From NCBI GenBank assembly GCA_023151275.1, contig JAKLJI010000001.1, positions 582,409-646,408 of the forward strand: a DNA stretch of 64,000 nt. Reading direction: 5' to 3'. Made by a program: the position numbers and the translations under genes. Positions within the stretch are counted from its first letter, which is position 1. The number at the start of each line of letters is the position of its first letter. The DNA is from Bacteroidia bacterium. Lineage in GTDB: Bacteria > Bacteroidota > Bacteroidia > UKL13-3. Positions 22,994-32,678 of the stretch are shown here, piece after piece. The notes beneath the pieces were generated by a model, which made no database searches, was not told the DNA's origin, and worked only from the letters and a program-made list of their open reading frames with translations.

Positions 22994-24874
22994 TTATATT
23001 TCCTCTTCCGCAAGTTCTTCTTCATATACCATGTCTTTTTCAACGCGGAGGTTATCAATGATGAAGTTTTGTCTATCCATGGTATTTTTTCCCATGTAGT
23101 ATTCCAGCATTTTCTGAATCGACATATCGCTTTGCAGCACTACGGGTTGCAAGCGCATGTCTTCGCCAATGAACAAACCAAATTCATCAGGAGATATTTC
23201 ACCGAGTCCTTTGAATCGTGTAATTTCTGCTTTAGCACCTAATTCAAAAATGGCTTTTTGCCTTTCTTCATCGCTATAACAATAAATTGTTTTTTGCTTG
23301 TTGCGCACCCTAAACAAAGGCGTTTCAAGGATGAAGAGGTGATTGTTTTTGACTACCTCTGGGAAAAACTGAAGGAAGAAGGTAAGCAATAACAAGCGAA
23401 TATGCATACCATCCACATCTGCATCGGTTGCAACAACAATGCGGTTGTAACGAAGGTCTTCAATGCTTTCTTCAATGTTGAGTGCATGTTGTAGCAAGTT
23501 GAATTCTTCGTTTTCGTACACCACTTTTTTTGTCAGACCAAAGCAATTCAAAGGTTTTCCGCGCAATGAAAAAACAGCTTGAGTTTCAACATCTCTGGAT
23601 TTGGTAATGGACCCACTGGCACTATCACCTTCGGTGATGAACAAGGTAGTTTCGCTGCGGCGGCTATCTTTATCTTCGTTGTAATGGTAGCGGCAATCGC
23701 GTAATTTCTTGTTGTGCAGGTTCGCTTTTTTGGCGCGGTCGTTGGCCAGTTTTTTAATACCTGCCATTTCTTTCCGTTCGCGCTCACTTTGCAAAATCCT
23801 GCGCAAAAGTGCATCGGCAGTTTCTTGGTGTTTATGCAGGTAATCATCAAGCGACTTCTTGAGGAAATCCATCATAAACTGCTTTACGGTTGGTGAATCT
23901 GTTGGAGCCATATTGGTAGAACCCAATTTGGTTTTAGTTTGCGATTCAAACACCGGCTCCTGCACACGAATGCTCACTGCGGCAATAATACTTGCACGCA
24001 TATCAGCCAAATCAAAATCCTTTTTGTAAAACTCACGAATGGTGCGAGCAAAAGCTTCCCGGAACGCATTCAGGTGAGTGCCACCCTGTGTGGTATGCTG
24101 ACCATTTACAAAGGAATAATATTCTTCTCCGTATTGGTTTTCGTGGGTAAGGGCAATTTCAATATCCTCACCTTTGAGGTGGATAATTGGATAGCGAAGC
24201 GCCTCTTCGTTGGTTTTTCGCTTCAACAAATCAAGCAAGCCATCTTTGGAAACAAATTTTTGATCGTTGAACCAAATGATTAATCCGGCATTGAGGTACA
24301 CATAATTCCAGAGCATATTTTCGATATACTCATTGATGAACCTGAAATGCTTAAAAATGCTATCATCGGCAACAAAAGTAACCAAGGTGCCATTGGGTTC
24401 AATGGTATCTGCAAGCGGATGTTCTTTGGTTAAAACCCCTTTTTCAAACTCAGCGACTTTGGTTTTTCCATCGCGGTAACTTTGCACTTTGAAATAACTT
24501 GACAATGCGTTTACAGCCTTGGTTCCAACACCGTTCAAGCCAACCGACTTTTTAAAAGCCGCCGAATCGTATTTGCCACCGGTATTAATTTTGGATACAA
24601 CATCTACCACTTTCCCTAAAGGAATTCCACGGCCATAATCGCGCACACTGACACGGTTTTCGGATAGACGAATGTCGATTTGCTTCCCATTACCCATCAC
24701 AAATTCATCGATACAATTGTCGATTACCTCCTTGAGCAGGATATAGATACCATCGTCAACCGAACTCCCATCGCCCAATTTTCCAATATACATTCCCGGA
24801 CGCAAACGAATATGTTCGCGCCAATCGAGTGAACGTATACTATCCTCATTATAAATCACTTGTTCTTCTGCCAT
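22994..24874 (-). CDS. parE: DNA topoisomerase IV subunit B
   Basis: A 626-residue type IIA topoisomerase ATPase subunit. The GHKL ATPase begins with [31 protein letters not shown] holds the Mg-binding Asn and catalytic Glu. Transducer signatures include [11 protein letters not shown]. The TOPRIM domain has [11 protein letters not shown] and [14 protein letters not shown], followed by [13 protein letters not shown]. The [14 protein letters not shown] and [20 protein letters not shown] pattern is typical of Bacteroidota ParE rather than GyrB. The frame is open 47 codons upstream of the chosen ATG, but [18 protein letters not shown] is the normal start. parC is not adjacent on the visible side: the next gene is a divergent methyltransferase. 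Confidence 0.93.
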   Translation of the reverse strand: MAEEQVIYNEDSIRSLDWREHIRLRPGMYIGKLGDGSSVDDGIYILLKEVIDNCIDEFVMGNGKQIDIRLSENRVSVRDYGRGIPLGKVVDVVSKINTGGKYDSAAFKKSVGLNGVGTKAVNALSSYFKVQSYRDGKTKVAEFEKGVLTKEHPLADTIEPNGTLVTFVADDSIFKHFRFINEYIENMLWNYVYLNAGLIIWFNDQKFVSKDGLLDLLKRKTNEEALRYPIIHLKGEDIEIALTHENQYGEEYYSFVNGQHTTQGGTHLNAFREAFARTIREFYKKDFDLADMRASIIAAVSIRVQEPVFESQTKTKLGSTNMAPTDSPTVKQFMMDFLKKSLDDYLHKHQETADALLRRILQSERERKEMAGIKKLANDRAKKANLHNKKLRDCRYHYNEDKDSRRSETTLFITEGDSASGSITKSRDVETQAVFSLRGKPLNCFGLTKKVVYENEEFNLLQHALNIEESIEDLRYNRIVVATDADVDGMHIRLLLLTFFLQFFPEVVKNNHLFILETPLFRVRNKQKTIYCYSDEERQKAIFELGAKAEITRFKGLGEISPDEFGLFIGEDMRLQPVVLQSDMSIQKMLEYYMGKNTMDRQNFIIDNLRVEKDMVYEEELAEEEI

Positions 24875-24991
24875 ACCATAATCTCCAGCTTGTAAAAATA
24901 AGGCATTTGCCCCCCTGGAAACCCCCAGTTTATGCACAGTGATGTGGAAAAACCCACTCAATCCTGCAAGCTGAAACCTGCAAATTTGAGC

Positions 24992-25765
24992 ATGAAACTG
25001 CTTTTCAATGACCAATCAGACAAATACAAAAAGTACCGTCCCGGCTATCCTCAGGCCTTGATTAAAAACTTGGTTGAGCGGATACCTGAACGAAAATTAG
25101 CTTGGGATGCAGGTTGCGGGAATGGCCAATTGGCTCTTCTTCTTAAGCCACATTTTGAACAGGTTGTTGGTAGCGACCCCAGTGTGTCGCAATTGGCAGA
25201 AGCCCCGAAAATTGAGGGAATAGATTGGAGATTGGAGCCTGCCGAGGTTAGTTCACTGGAAACTCAAAGTTGTGATTTGGTAAGCATTGCTCAGGCCTTG
25301 CATTGGGTAAATCATGAGGCTTTTTTTGCTGAAGTTAACCGGGTATTGAAACCGGGTGGTCATTTTTTGGCATTGGGTTATGGTTTAAACCGAATTGGAA
25401 CATGTGAGAATTCCATTGCAGATGACGCTGCGCTATCTTTGCTTCTCAATGAAATAATGTCCAATTTTTATTACAACATCGTCGGACCCTTTTGGGAACC
25501 GGAAAGGGCAATCATCGACAAGCGATATGAGACGCTGAACTTTCCATTTGAGGCACAAAAATTTGAACCCGGAGAAATGATAATTGAATGGAACCTGAAT
25601 GATTATTTGGGATATTTAGGTACTTGGTCGGCCGTAAAATCCTACCAAAAAGAAGTTGGAGAGAATCCAATAGAAGACTTAGCTGGCCAATTAAGCTCAT
25701 TATGGCAAGCAAATCAAACAAGAAAAATCCATTTTCCTTTGTTTGGATATTTGGGCCAGAAATAG
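24992..25765 (+). CDS. class I SAM-dependent methyltransferase
   Basis: A 257-residue cytosolic methyltransferase of the Methyltransf_11 type. The N-terminal [20 protein letters not shown] is typical of the clade. Motif I is [15 protein letters not shown], the motif II region [14 protein letters not shown], then [20 protein letters not shown] and [14 protein letters not shown]. The substrate is unknown. I prefer the ATG at 24992 because relatives begin about ten residues before the FNxQSDxYxKYRP motif. An ATG at 24932 would add 20 residues with no family match. It is divergent from parE with about 117 bases between the starts. Confidence 0.85.
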   Translation: MKLLFNDQSDKYKKYRPGYPQALIKNLVERIPERKLAWDAGCGNGQLALLLKPHFEQVVGSDPSVSQLAEAPKIEGIDWRLEPAEVSSLETQSCDLVSIAQALHWVNHEAFFAEVNRVLKPGGHFLALGYGLNRIGTCENSIADDAALSLLLNEIMSNFYYNIVGPFWEPERAIIDKRYETLNFPFEAQKFEPGEMIIEWNLNDYLGYLGTWSAVKSYQKEVGENPIEDLAGQLSSLWQANQTRKIHFPLFGYLGQK

Positions 25766-25841
25766 GCAAAACCTGCCAATTATCAGTCGCTTAGCTTAGC
25801 AAAGTCATTTCAACAGGCGGGCTCGGAGGTGAAATTTGTTT

Positions 25842-26375
25842 ATGCTTAAGCGAAACCCCCACCATGTAATACTTTACCCCTTGAATGCCGAAGAAATTGG
25901 ATGGTTGATCCAAGGTCGGGAAAAATTGGAAAAAAAATTGGGACTGAGTTCGATTCCGTTTGATGTTTCAGGCGATGAGAGCTTTTTGCAGAAGTTTGAA
26001 ATTAATTTAAAAACCCATCACTTACCTTGGGTTAAAGAGTCCGGAGATTCTTTCAAGTGGTTTACACATTGGTTAATTATCGACCAAAGCATCAATGTGG
26101 CAGTTGGGGGAATAAGCTTGAACTCCCTAGACGGAAGTATTTCGCAATTGGAGATGAGCTATTTTGTGAATGTGCGTTACGAAAACCATGGCTATGCTGG
26201 AGAAGCCTGTCGGATTTTGATGCATTGGATACATACCGAAAAACGTCCTGTTGAAATAATTGCTGATACTGAAATACGATCCTTTGCCTCCCAAAAGATT
26301 CTAAAGAAAAATGGGTTTCAAATTCGGCTACAATCTGGTAATATTATTCGCTGGAGTCGTGTTTTTATTGGATAA
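25842..26375 (+). CDS. GNAT-family N-acetyltransferase
   Basis: A 177-residue acetyltransferase of the RimJ/RimL-like type. The strand beta4 region (INVAVGGISLNSLDGSISQL) leads into EMSYFVNVRYENHGYAGEAC, which holds the acetyl-CoA-binding R/Q-x-x-G-x-A-like loop (YENHGYAGEA), and IADTEIRSFASQKILKKNGFQI is the usual C-terminal motif B. The start is the ATG at 25842; two codons further upstream only a TTG is available. The substrate is unknown. It lies 76 bases behind the methyltransferase and may be cotranscribed with it. Confidence 0.78.
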   Translation: MLKRNPHHVILYPLNAEEIGWLIQGREKLEKKLGLSSIPFDVSGDESFLQKFEINLKTHHLPWVKESGDSFKWFTHWLIIDQSINVAVGGISLNSLDGSISQLEMSYFVNVRYENHGYAGEACRILMHWIHTEKRPVEIIADTEIRSFASQKILKKNGFQIRLQSGNIIRWSRVFIG

Positions 26376-26498
26376 AATTTCAGTTTATCCTAAACCTGAT
26401 AAACCTTGAACCGGTGAATTAACGGACTAATTCAATTTAAAGTAAGGGATAGGAATTGTAAGTAAAACAATAGATATTCCAGCTGAAAACGAATAGTG

Positions 26499-27245
26499 AT
26501 GCTCAGTCGATTAAAAGCTATTTTTTCAAGCTCTGAAGTGAGTCAAATTCCGAATGGACTTGGTGTCCCAGAACTCCCATCCAATTTTGTTAAGGGTTCA
26601 GAAACGCTCAGCAACAATCATTTAAAAAACACAATCAATCAGTTTTTTCTTCCCAAAATAAAGAAACTTGGCTATCAGGGTAAGGACTTTTACTTCTACA
26701 AAGAAAACACGCAATATACCCAAGCTGTATTTTTTTGGTTGCATCGAGGTGGTGGGGCAGTTCAGGTTGATTTATTGGTGAAATTCAACTCAATCATTTA
26801 TCCAAGTGGCAGTGAGCTTGCTAAAGATAAACCCTTAAGACCTGAGAATTCAGAATTTCATTTCAGACTCTCTCCAAACAACAAAGAAAAAGAATTCGTT
26901 CCCGACAATTGGTTTTGGCTATTAACCACAACTGAACAAGGATTGGAAATGCTTGTAAATGACATCTGGCGTGTATTTGAAGCAAGAGGCATTCCCTATT
27001 TCAAGCAATTTGAAAATCACCAAAAACTACTTTCTGAAATTAATCCAAAAAACTTCACGCAATTTCCGGATTTCAGAATTCAAAACTTCATTTTGAGAAA
27101 TCAATTGGAAATTCTGTACTTCTTGCACTGCTATTGGAAAATTTCAGGGAATTCAATCAAAGCAAATGAATTTGCAAGCGCCCTAAAAAGCTTACTCAAA
27201 GAAGAACCTAATGAGGAATTTCAGGCACTAATCAACGGAAAATAA
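26499..27245 (+). CDS. DUF4304-like protein
   Basis: A 248-residue soluble protein of unknown function. The central part (NQFFLPKIKKLGYQGKDFYF ... AVFFWLHRGGGAVQVDLLVK ... IIYPSG) resembles the DUF4304 pattern, in which a 'L...GF..k...f.r' start is followed by strand-rich segments. A later WFWLLTTTEQGLEMLVNDIW helps the match. No signal peptide or membrane segment is present. The ATG at 26499 is preceded in frame by one GTG. It stands alone between a GNAT gene and the convergent DUF3667 gene. Confidence 0.55.
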   Translation: MLSRLKAIFSSSEVSQIPNGLGVPELPSNFVKGSETLSNNHLKNTINQFFLPKIKKLGYQGKDFYFYKENTQYTQAVFFWLHRGGGAVQVDLLVKFNSIIYPSGSELAKDKPLRPENSEFHFRLSPNNKEKEFVPDNWFWLLTTTEQGLEMLVNDIWRVFEARGIPYFKQFENHQKLLSEINPKNFTQFPDFRIQNFILRNQLEILYFLHCYWKISGNSIKANEFASALKSLLKEEPNEEFQALINGK

Positions 27246-27364
27246 AACTATTTACTTGTTGTAGTTCTTTTCTTTTGAATCTTTTATCAACTTATTTTTG
27301 AGTTTATTTTTCCTCAAAAAGGGAGCTTTACCCAGATAAAAAATTATATGGATATTTCTGAAAT

Positions 27365-28414
27365 TTAATGCAAGGTATAGATAGAAATCAATAATACACC
27401 CAGGAACAAACTGAAAAACAAGAAGGTATTTATCCCAAAGGCCAAAACAGATTTTTTTATCGCCTGCCAACCCTTTTCTTCATAGGTTTTAGCATAGGCC
27501 ACAAAATAATACAGCAAAAACAAAACTGATAAGCTGAAATAAATGGCCATAGTTTCGGTTGAAACCCCTTCGTGATTGGAATAAGAGAATACAAAACTGC
27601 CAATTGAATCCAATATCATTCCGATAGAAATGCCTAATAACAAGAAGCAGAAAAAGTGCAGGGTAAAAATGGCATGGTCAAAATAGTAATAAGGTCCCTT
27701 CCTATGAATGAGGGTTAAAACAGCCGCAAATAGTGGTAGATAGATAAATAAACTTTTGGGAAAATTCTTACCCACAGAAGACCAAAATTTTTCTTCTACA
27801 TCTTTAGGTGATTGGTATTGAAAATGGATGGCCTTTTTGTGGGTGAGGTATTCCGAAAAGGTCATTTCCATTGGCGTATTACTTCTCAGTTTGTAAACCG
27901 AATCCAATTGAAATTGCGAGCGAAAAATGCTTTTTAATACCAATCCTTCTTCGGTTGAATAATAGGTTTCCAATTCCCCATTTCCTTTTCTCTCCTTTTT
28001 TGAGGGCAATTTCGCGCTTAACTCCATATCTGCTGGACTGTTGGCATTCCCTGCTAATGCTGGAACAGGCTTTGGAATTGACACCTCCTCAAGCTCATTG
28101 AAAGGCAATACATGAGGCAGCAAAAAGGTAACAAAACTCACAAATATGTACATCCGAACCGGTGGCAAATAGCTCACTCTTCTCCCTTTCAAAAACTCAA
28201 GGGTTAAAAATCCAGGCCTAAAGAACAAATACAATAAACTTTTCCAAAACTTGCCTTCGTAATGGGTAAGGTCTTCCAAGAAATGCGCAAACAAACCCCA
28301 AAACGACTGCCGGGTTTCGGTATTTTCTTGTCCGCAATTTGGACAAAAGCGGAACTCCACATGGGCTCCACAATTCAAACAAATGGGCTCTTTGCGCAAG
28401 TGGGAATGACTCAT
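27365..28414 (-). CDS. DUF3667 membrane protein
   Basis: A 349-residue membrane protein. The N terminus carries a zinc-ribbon-like pair (CLNCGAHVEFRFCPNCGQEN) followed by FLEDLTHYEGKFWKSLLYLF and FRPGFLTLEFLKGRRVSYLP, the defining DUF3667 sequence. One membrane segment lies near 90-110 and about four more in the C-terminal half. The middle (residues ~115-210) is hydrophilic and poorly conserved. The family is widespread in Bacteroidota and its function is unknown. It is transcribed away from the duplicated terminator region. Confidence 0.85.
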   Translation of the reverse strand: MSHSHLRKEPICLNCGAHVEFRFCPNCGQENTETRQSFWGLFAHFLEDLTHYEGKFWKSLLYLFFRPGFLTLEFLKGRRVSYLPPVRMYIFVSFVTFLLPHVLPFNELEEVSIPKPVPALAGNANSPADMELSAKLPSKKERKGNGELETYYSTEEGLVLKSIFRSQFQLDSVYKLRSNTPMEMTFSEYLTHKKAIHFQYQSPKDVEEKFWSSVGKNFPKSLFIYLPLFAAVLTLIHRKGPYYYFDHAIFTLHFFCFLLLGISIGMILDSIGSFVFSYSNHEGVSTETMAIYFSLSVLFLLYYFVAYAKTYEEKGWQAIKKSVLAFGINTFLFFSLFLGVLLISIYTLH

Positions 28415-28489
28415 TCTGAAAAAATACTAGTTGTTGAAGGATTTTCCAAAATTCAAATCCATCAACAACAAACATATCCTTAAGTTAAC

Positions 28490-28699
28490 AAGGATGTTCA
28501 TCCGCACTTTTTGTTTCCAAAACCCTATCAAACCAATGCTTTTAGAAGCTTGATAATAAGCTGTTCTATTTTATTCTAAACAAAAAGCCGGCTCAAGGAT
28601 GTTCATCCGTACTTTTCGTTTCCAAAACCCTATCAAACCAATGCTTTTAGAAGCTTGATAATAAGCTGTTCTATTTTATTCTAAACAAAAAGCCGGCTC
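28490..28699. repeat. tandem duplication, 105-bp unit
   Basis: Two adjacent 105-bp copies begin at 28490 and 28595 and differ at only about two positions (CCGCACTTTTTG against CCGTACTTTTCG). The unit ends in AAAAAGCCGGCTC, which is the left arm of the terminator at 28687. Only the second copy has the right arm. The duplication is therefore recent and copied half of the hppD terminator. It encodes nothing visible. Confidence 0.92.
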
Positions 28700-28718
28700 T
28701 TTGCAGAACCGGCTTTTC
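28687..28718 (-). terminator. intrinsic terminator of hppD-hmgA
   Basis: AAAAGCCGG pairs with CCGGCTTTT; a further TCT/AGA pairing surrounds a TTGC loop with one mismatch. It lies 19 bases past the hppD stop, with the T tract on the minus strand. Confidence 0.85.
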
Positions 28719-28736
28719 CCTTAAACATTCTATTGC

Positions 28737-29891
28737 TTACAGTGTTCCTCTGCGGGCTTGTTCGGCTTCAATAGATTCAAACAAAGCTTGGAAATTTCCT
28801 TTTCCAAAGGACTTTGCGCCTTTGCGTTGGATAATTTCAAAAAACAAAGTTGGTCTGTCTTCAACCGGTTTGGTAAATATTTGAAGTAAATACCCTTCCT
28901 CATCTCTATCAACCATGATACCCCATTTTTTAAGTTCTTCCATGTCTTCTGCAATTACTCCTACCCTTTCTTGAACGGTATCGTAATAGGTGCCGGGTAC
29001 ATATAAAAACTCAACCCCGCGTTTGCGCATTTCTGAAATGGTGAACACTATATCATCTGTGGCTACAGCAATATGCTGGCAACCCGGACCTCTATAAAAA
29101 TCGAGGTACTCTTCCACCTGCGATTTTTTCTTACCTATAGCCGGTTCGTTGATTGGGAATTTGATATACCCATTTCCATTGGTCATAACCTTACTCATCA
29201 AGGCTGTGTATTCCGTAGAAATGTCCTTATCGTCAAAGGTTACAAGATTGAAAAAGCCCATTACATTGGCGTAGAATTCAGACCATTTATTCATGGCTCC
29301 CAATTCCACGTTACCAACCATATGGTCGATGTACTTTAAGCCTGTGGTTCCTGGATTGTAGCCGGTATCCAACTTTTCAAATCCGGGAAGGAATAAGCCT
29401 TTGTAATTCTTGCGTTCAACAAATACGTGGACGGTATCGCCATAGGTATGTATTCCACTCATGCGCACTTCACCATGCTCATCGCTAATGGTTTTGGGCT
29501 CCATATACGGTTTTGCACCTCTGCTTGTTGTTTGTTCAAAAGCATCATAGGCATCATCAACCCACAAAGCAATTACTTTAACCCCATCTCCGTGGATACG
29601 CAAATGGTTTGCCATATCGCTCTCCGGATCAAAAGGTGTGGTAAGCATCAACCTGATTTTACCTTGCTGCAATACATACGAAGTTCTGTCGCGTAGTCCG
29701 GTTTCAAGTCCGGCATAAGCCAAATCTTCAAAACCTAATGCGGTTTTGTAGAAATGGGCCGCCTGCTTGGCATTTCCAACAATCAGCTCTACATAATCCG
29801 TTCCATTGATGGGCAGGAAATCCTGTGCCTTTTCAAAAATTTTCTTTGCAGATGAATAGGCAAAATTTTCAACTTTGGTTAAATCATTCAT
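28737..29891 (-). CDS. hppD: 4-hydroxyphenylpyruvate dioxygenase
   Basis: A 384-residue non-heme iron dioxygenase that converts 4-hydroxyphenylpyruvate to homogentisate in tyrosine breakdown. It has two vicinal-oxygen-chelate domains. The iron ligands are visible in the C-terminal domain: His in YIDHMVGNVELG, His in GCQHIAVATDDIV and Glu in PTLFFEIIQRKG. The family C-terminal GKGNFQALFESIEAEQARRG is complete. It lies 17 bases downstream of hmgA on the same strand, which encodes the next step, so the pair forms a catabolic operon. Fumarylacetoacetase and maleylacetoacetate isomerase are not in this window. Confidence 0.96.
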   Translation of the reverse strand: MNDLTKVENFAYSSAKKIFEKAQDFLPINGTDYVELIVGNAKQAAHFYKTALGFEDLAYAGLETGLRDRTSYVLQQGKIRLMLTTPFDPESDMANHLRIHGDGVKVIALWVDDAYDAFEQTTSRGAKPYMEPKTISDEHGEVRMSGIHTYGDTVHVFVERKNYKGLFLPGFEKLDTGYNPGTTGLKYIDHMVGNVELGAMNKWSEFYANVMGFFNLVTFDDKDISTEYTALMSKVMTNGNGYIKFPINEPAIGKKKSQVEEYLDFYRGPGCQHIAVATDDIVFTISEMRKRGVEFLYVPGTYYDTVQERVGVIAEDMEELKKWGIMVDRDEEGYLLQIFTKPVEDRPTLFFEIIQRKGAKSFGKGNFQALFESIEAEQARRGTL

Positions 29892-29908
29892 GGTATGGGA
29901 GTTTAAGA

Positions 29909-31093
29909 TTAAAGTGCTACTTCGTGGACTTTACCGTTTTGAATCCAGCTTTGATAATATTCCGGAATCTCAAGCTCAAGGGCTTCTTTTGTAATTTTTA
30001 CCGGATTAAATGGATCAATCATCACCGCCAATTCATTGGTTGCCGTTTTACCTATACTCCGCTCAATGGCTCCCGGATGCGGACCATGGGGAAGTCCACC
30101 TGGATGCAAGGTAATTTGTCCTTTTTGAATATTGTTTCTACTCATAAAATCTCCATCCACATAGTATAGCAATTCATCGCTGTCTACATTGCTATGGTGA
30201 TACGGTGCAGGGATAGCTTGTGGATGGTAATCATACAAGCGTGGTACAAATGAACAAATCACGAAATTGCGGCCCTGGAAAGTTTGGTGAATAGGCGGCG
30301 GCATGTGAATGCGACCGGTAATGGGCTCAAAATTAAAAATTGAAAATGCATACGGATAACAGCATCCATCCCACCCTACCAAATCAAAAGGATGATTTTC
30401 GTAGGTGTACGGATAAATCAAACCGCGCTTTTTAATTTTTATCAAAAACTCACCTTCTTCATCGTGAGTTTCCATGTCCACCGGTCCGCGTAAATCACGT
30501 TCGCAAAAGGGCGAATGCTCAAGGTATTGTCCGTAATTGTTGCGGTAACGCGCAGGCGTTTCTATCGGACCATGCGATTCCACAATCAACAAACGGTTAT
30601 TCTCGTCTTTAAACGTAATGGAGTAAACAGTACCGCGAGGAACAATCAAATAATCACCGTAGGCAAAATTCAATTTGCCGTACATGGTATTTAAAGTGCC
30701 TTCACCTTCGTGAATAAAAATCATTTCATCGGCATCGGCATTCTTGTAAAAATAGCCATCCGTACCTCGTGTTGGAGATGCCAGGCCAATGGTCATGTCA
30801 TCGTTTACAAATAAGGTTTTGCGGCTTTCCAAATAATCAGGAACCTTGGGGGTATTAAATCCTAAATAGGAACGTGCTTGCAAATTATCTTCAATAGCTA
30901 CTTCAGGACGAACCGAATAAGGTTGTCCTTTTTCTTTTACGCGTGTGGGAGGATAAATATGATAAACCAACGACGACATTCCCGAAAATCCTTCGGTGCC
31001 AAAAAGTTCTTCATGGTAGAGGTTTCCGTTGGGTTGACGGAAAACCACGTGGCGCTTTTCGGGAATCAATCCCACTTGTTTGTATAAAGGCAT
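29909..31093 (-). CDS. hmgA: homogentisate 1,2-dioxygenase
   Basis: A 394-residue cupin-type iron dioxygenase that opens the ring of homogentisate to maleylacetoacetate. It starts MPLYKQVGLIPEKRHVVFRQ. The N-terminal part holds FIHEGEGTLNTMYGKL and the GDYLIVPRGTVYSI cupin motif. The C-terminal iron site is contained in HMPPPIHQTFQGRNFVICSF, with SDELLYYVDGDFMSR and LHPGGLPHGPHPGAIE following. The frame extends 22 codons further, but those residues have no family match. The gene precedes hppD by 17 bases. Its length suits the shorter bacterial clade rather than the ~440-residue Pseudomonas type. Confidence 0.92.
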   Translation of the reverse strand: MPLYKQVGLIPEKRHVVFRQPNGNLYHEELFGTEGFSGMSSLVYHIYPPTRVKEKGQPYSVRPEVAIEDNLQARSYLGFNTPKVPDYLESRKTLFVNDDMTIGLASPTRGTDGYFYKNADADEMIFIHEGEGTLNTMYGKLNFAYGDYLIVPRGTVYSITFKDENNRLLIVESHGPIETPARYRNNYGQYLEHSPFCERDLRGPVDMETHDEEGEFLIKIKKRGLIYPYTYENHPFDLVGWDGCCYPYAFSIFNFEPITGRIHMPPPIHQTFQGRNFVICSFVPRLYDYHPQAIPAPYHHSNVDSDELLYYVDGDFMSRNNIQKGQITLHPGGLPHGPHPGAIERSIGKTATNELAVMIDPFNPVKITKEALELEIPEYYQSWIQNGKVHEVAL

Positions 31094-31219
31094 AGGTTTA
31101 GAGTTTGTGAAATAATGCGGTAAAACTAGGCCAGTTGAGCACCCATCAAATTGACCCAAATCATGAAAAAGAATGATTTTTCGGGGTTGAAAAGTTGATG
31201 AAGGTCAATTTGGCAGGAA

Positions 31220-31670
31220 ATTACTATGGCTGTTGGCTATAGCTATGGCCTTGGGGTTTATCAGAATTGAGTTCCATTGCTAATTGCAAGGCTATGGCTT
31301 TAGGCTATGGCTATGGCTGAATGTGCGTAAAGAATTTCTAATCCTTTATGAAATCAAAAGCCATCACAAATGGCTATGGCTGTTAGCTATGGCTATGGCC
31401 ATTTTTGTATATCTTCAAAGGGCGAAAGGAAAAAGCAAATGGCATGTAATTTAAAATCGTTTACGAAATCAAAAGCCATCACAAAGGGCTATGGCTGTTA
31501 GCTATGGCTATAGCCTTTTGTCGAAATCTGCAAAGGGCGAACGGAAAAAAGCAAATGGCACGGAATTTCCAATCGTTCACTTCCCCAAAAGCTATCGCCA
31601 AAAGCCATAGCCATAGCTTCACAAATTTCCAATCGTTCACATCCCCAAAAGCCATAGCTTCACCAATTTC
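31220..31670. repeat. GGCTAT-rich noncoding repeat tract
   Basis: This gene-free stretch contains many copies of GGCTATGGCT and GGCTATAGCC. A 115-bp direct repeat starts at 31351 and 31466 (AAATCAAAAGCCATCACAAA, then GGCTATGGCTGTTAGCTATG). A shorter ~59-bp repeat starts near 31564 and 31623 (AATTTCCAATCGTTCAC). The second half carries the inverse form (AAAAGCCATAGCCATAGC), so long hairpins between the halves are possible. There is no coding frame of note and no promoter I would defend. Confidence 0.88.
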
Positions 31671-31685
31671 AATCTGAATCGAAAA

Positions 31686-32279
31686 TCAAAACCTCGCCTT
31701 CATCTTGCTAAAAAACTCAGGCGTAACGCCAATGTAGGATGCGATTTGTTTCTGTGGCAATGAAAAAATCAAACCCGGATATCGCTTGCAAAAAGCTTGA
31801 TAGCGTTCTAAAGCACTTAAGGTCATGGAATCAATAATCCGTTGCCTCGAACTTACCAATGAATTCTCTGTAATTATTCGGAAATACCGTTCAATCTTTG
31901 GCAATTCAATGAACAACTTTTCCTGGTCGCTTCGTTTCATCACCAATACCTCGCTGGCCTCCAAGGCATCAATATTGGTAGTACCCGGCCTTTTAGAGAT
32001 TACCGAATACAATTCTGCTATCCACCAACCTGGAGGCGCAAATTGAACCACATGCTCCAACCCTTGTTCATCGGTTGAATAGGACCGCAAACAACCCCGG
32101 GTAACAAAAAAAGTAGAATCGGCAACTTCTCCTTCACGCTGCAAAAGCTCCTTGTTTTTCAAGCTGCGGTGACTCAAATAGGCACAAAAGCAGGCCTGTT
32201 CTTCTGCGTTCAAGTCCACATGTCTTGATAATGCAGCAAGTATCAAACTAAAATCAAGCTCTTTTTTAACGCGTGCCAT
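31686..32279 (-). CDS. Crp/Fnr-family transcriptional regulator
   Basis: A 197-residue regulator with an N-terminal cNMP-binding-like beta barrel (~25-125: LLQREGEVADSTFFVTRGCL, FAPPGWWIAELYSVISKRPG), a dimer helix (ERYFRIITENSLVSSRQRII) and a short C-terminal helix-turn-helix (LPQKQIASYIGVTPEFFSKM). The cyclic-nucleotide phosphate-binding Arg/Ser motif is absent and no Cys cluster for an iron-sulfur centre is present. The sensed signal is therefore unknown, as for most small Bacteroidota members. It is divergent from ybjQ with 66 bases between the starts. Confidence 0.9.
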   Translation of the reverse strand: MARVKKELDFSLILAALSRHVDLNAEEQACFCAYLSHRSLKNKELLQREGEVADSTFFVTRGCLRSYSTDEQGLEHVVQFAPPGWWIAELYSVISKRPGTTNIDALEASEVLVMKRSDQEKLFIELPKIERYFRIITENSLVSSRQRIIDSMTLSALERYQAFCKRYPGLIFSLPQKQIASYIGVTPEFFSKMKARF

Positions 32280-32345
32280 GGGGTGAAAATAGCGAATTCA
32301 TCAGGAATTCAATGAAAGCACTAATTTAGCGGAAATTATCAAATC

Positions 32346-32669
32346 ATGATTCTTACCACAACTGTTGCCATTGAAGGCAAACGCATTACTGAGTACAAAG
32401 GAATTGTTACCAGTGAAGTTATTATTGGTGCCAATTTTGTTAAAGACATATTCGCGAGTTTCCGTGATTTTTTTGGTGGACGTTCCAACTCGTATGAAAA
32501 CGTATTGAAGGAAGCCAAAAGTGAGGCTTTGCGTGAACTTACACAAAATGCAGTAATGATGGGTGCCAATGCCATTGTTGGAATTGATTTGGACTACGAA
32601 ACACTTGGACAACGTGGAAGCATGCTTATGGTTACTGCAAGCGGAACAGCTGTTAAAATTGAAGACTAA
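32346..32669 (+). CDS. YbjQ/UPF0145 family protein
   Basis: A 107-residue small cytosolic protein. The family signature is plain: [20 protein letters not shown], then [20 protein letters not shown] and [14 protein letters not shown]. It is predicted to assemble as a pentamer and is sometimes called a heavy-metal-binding domain, but no function is established. It starts nine bases ahead of pepT and probably shares its transcript. Confidence 0.9.
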   Translation: MILTTTVAIEGKRITEYKGIVTSEVIIGANFVKDIFASFRDFFGGRSNSYENVLKEAKSEALRELTQNAVMMGANAIVGIDLDYETLGQRGSMLMVTASGTAVKIED

Positions 32670-32678
32670 GGAAGCAAT

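Noticed and set aside
31351-31670. CRISPR array or coding repeats in the GGCTAT tract
   Set aside because: Repeat lengths and spacing are irregular (115 and ~59 bp), there are no spacers, and no long frame is open.
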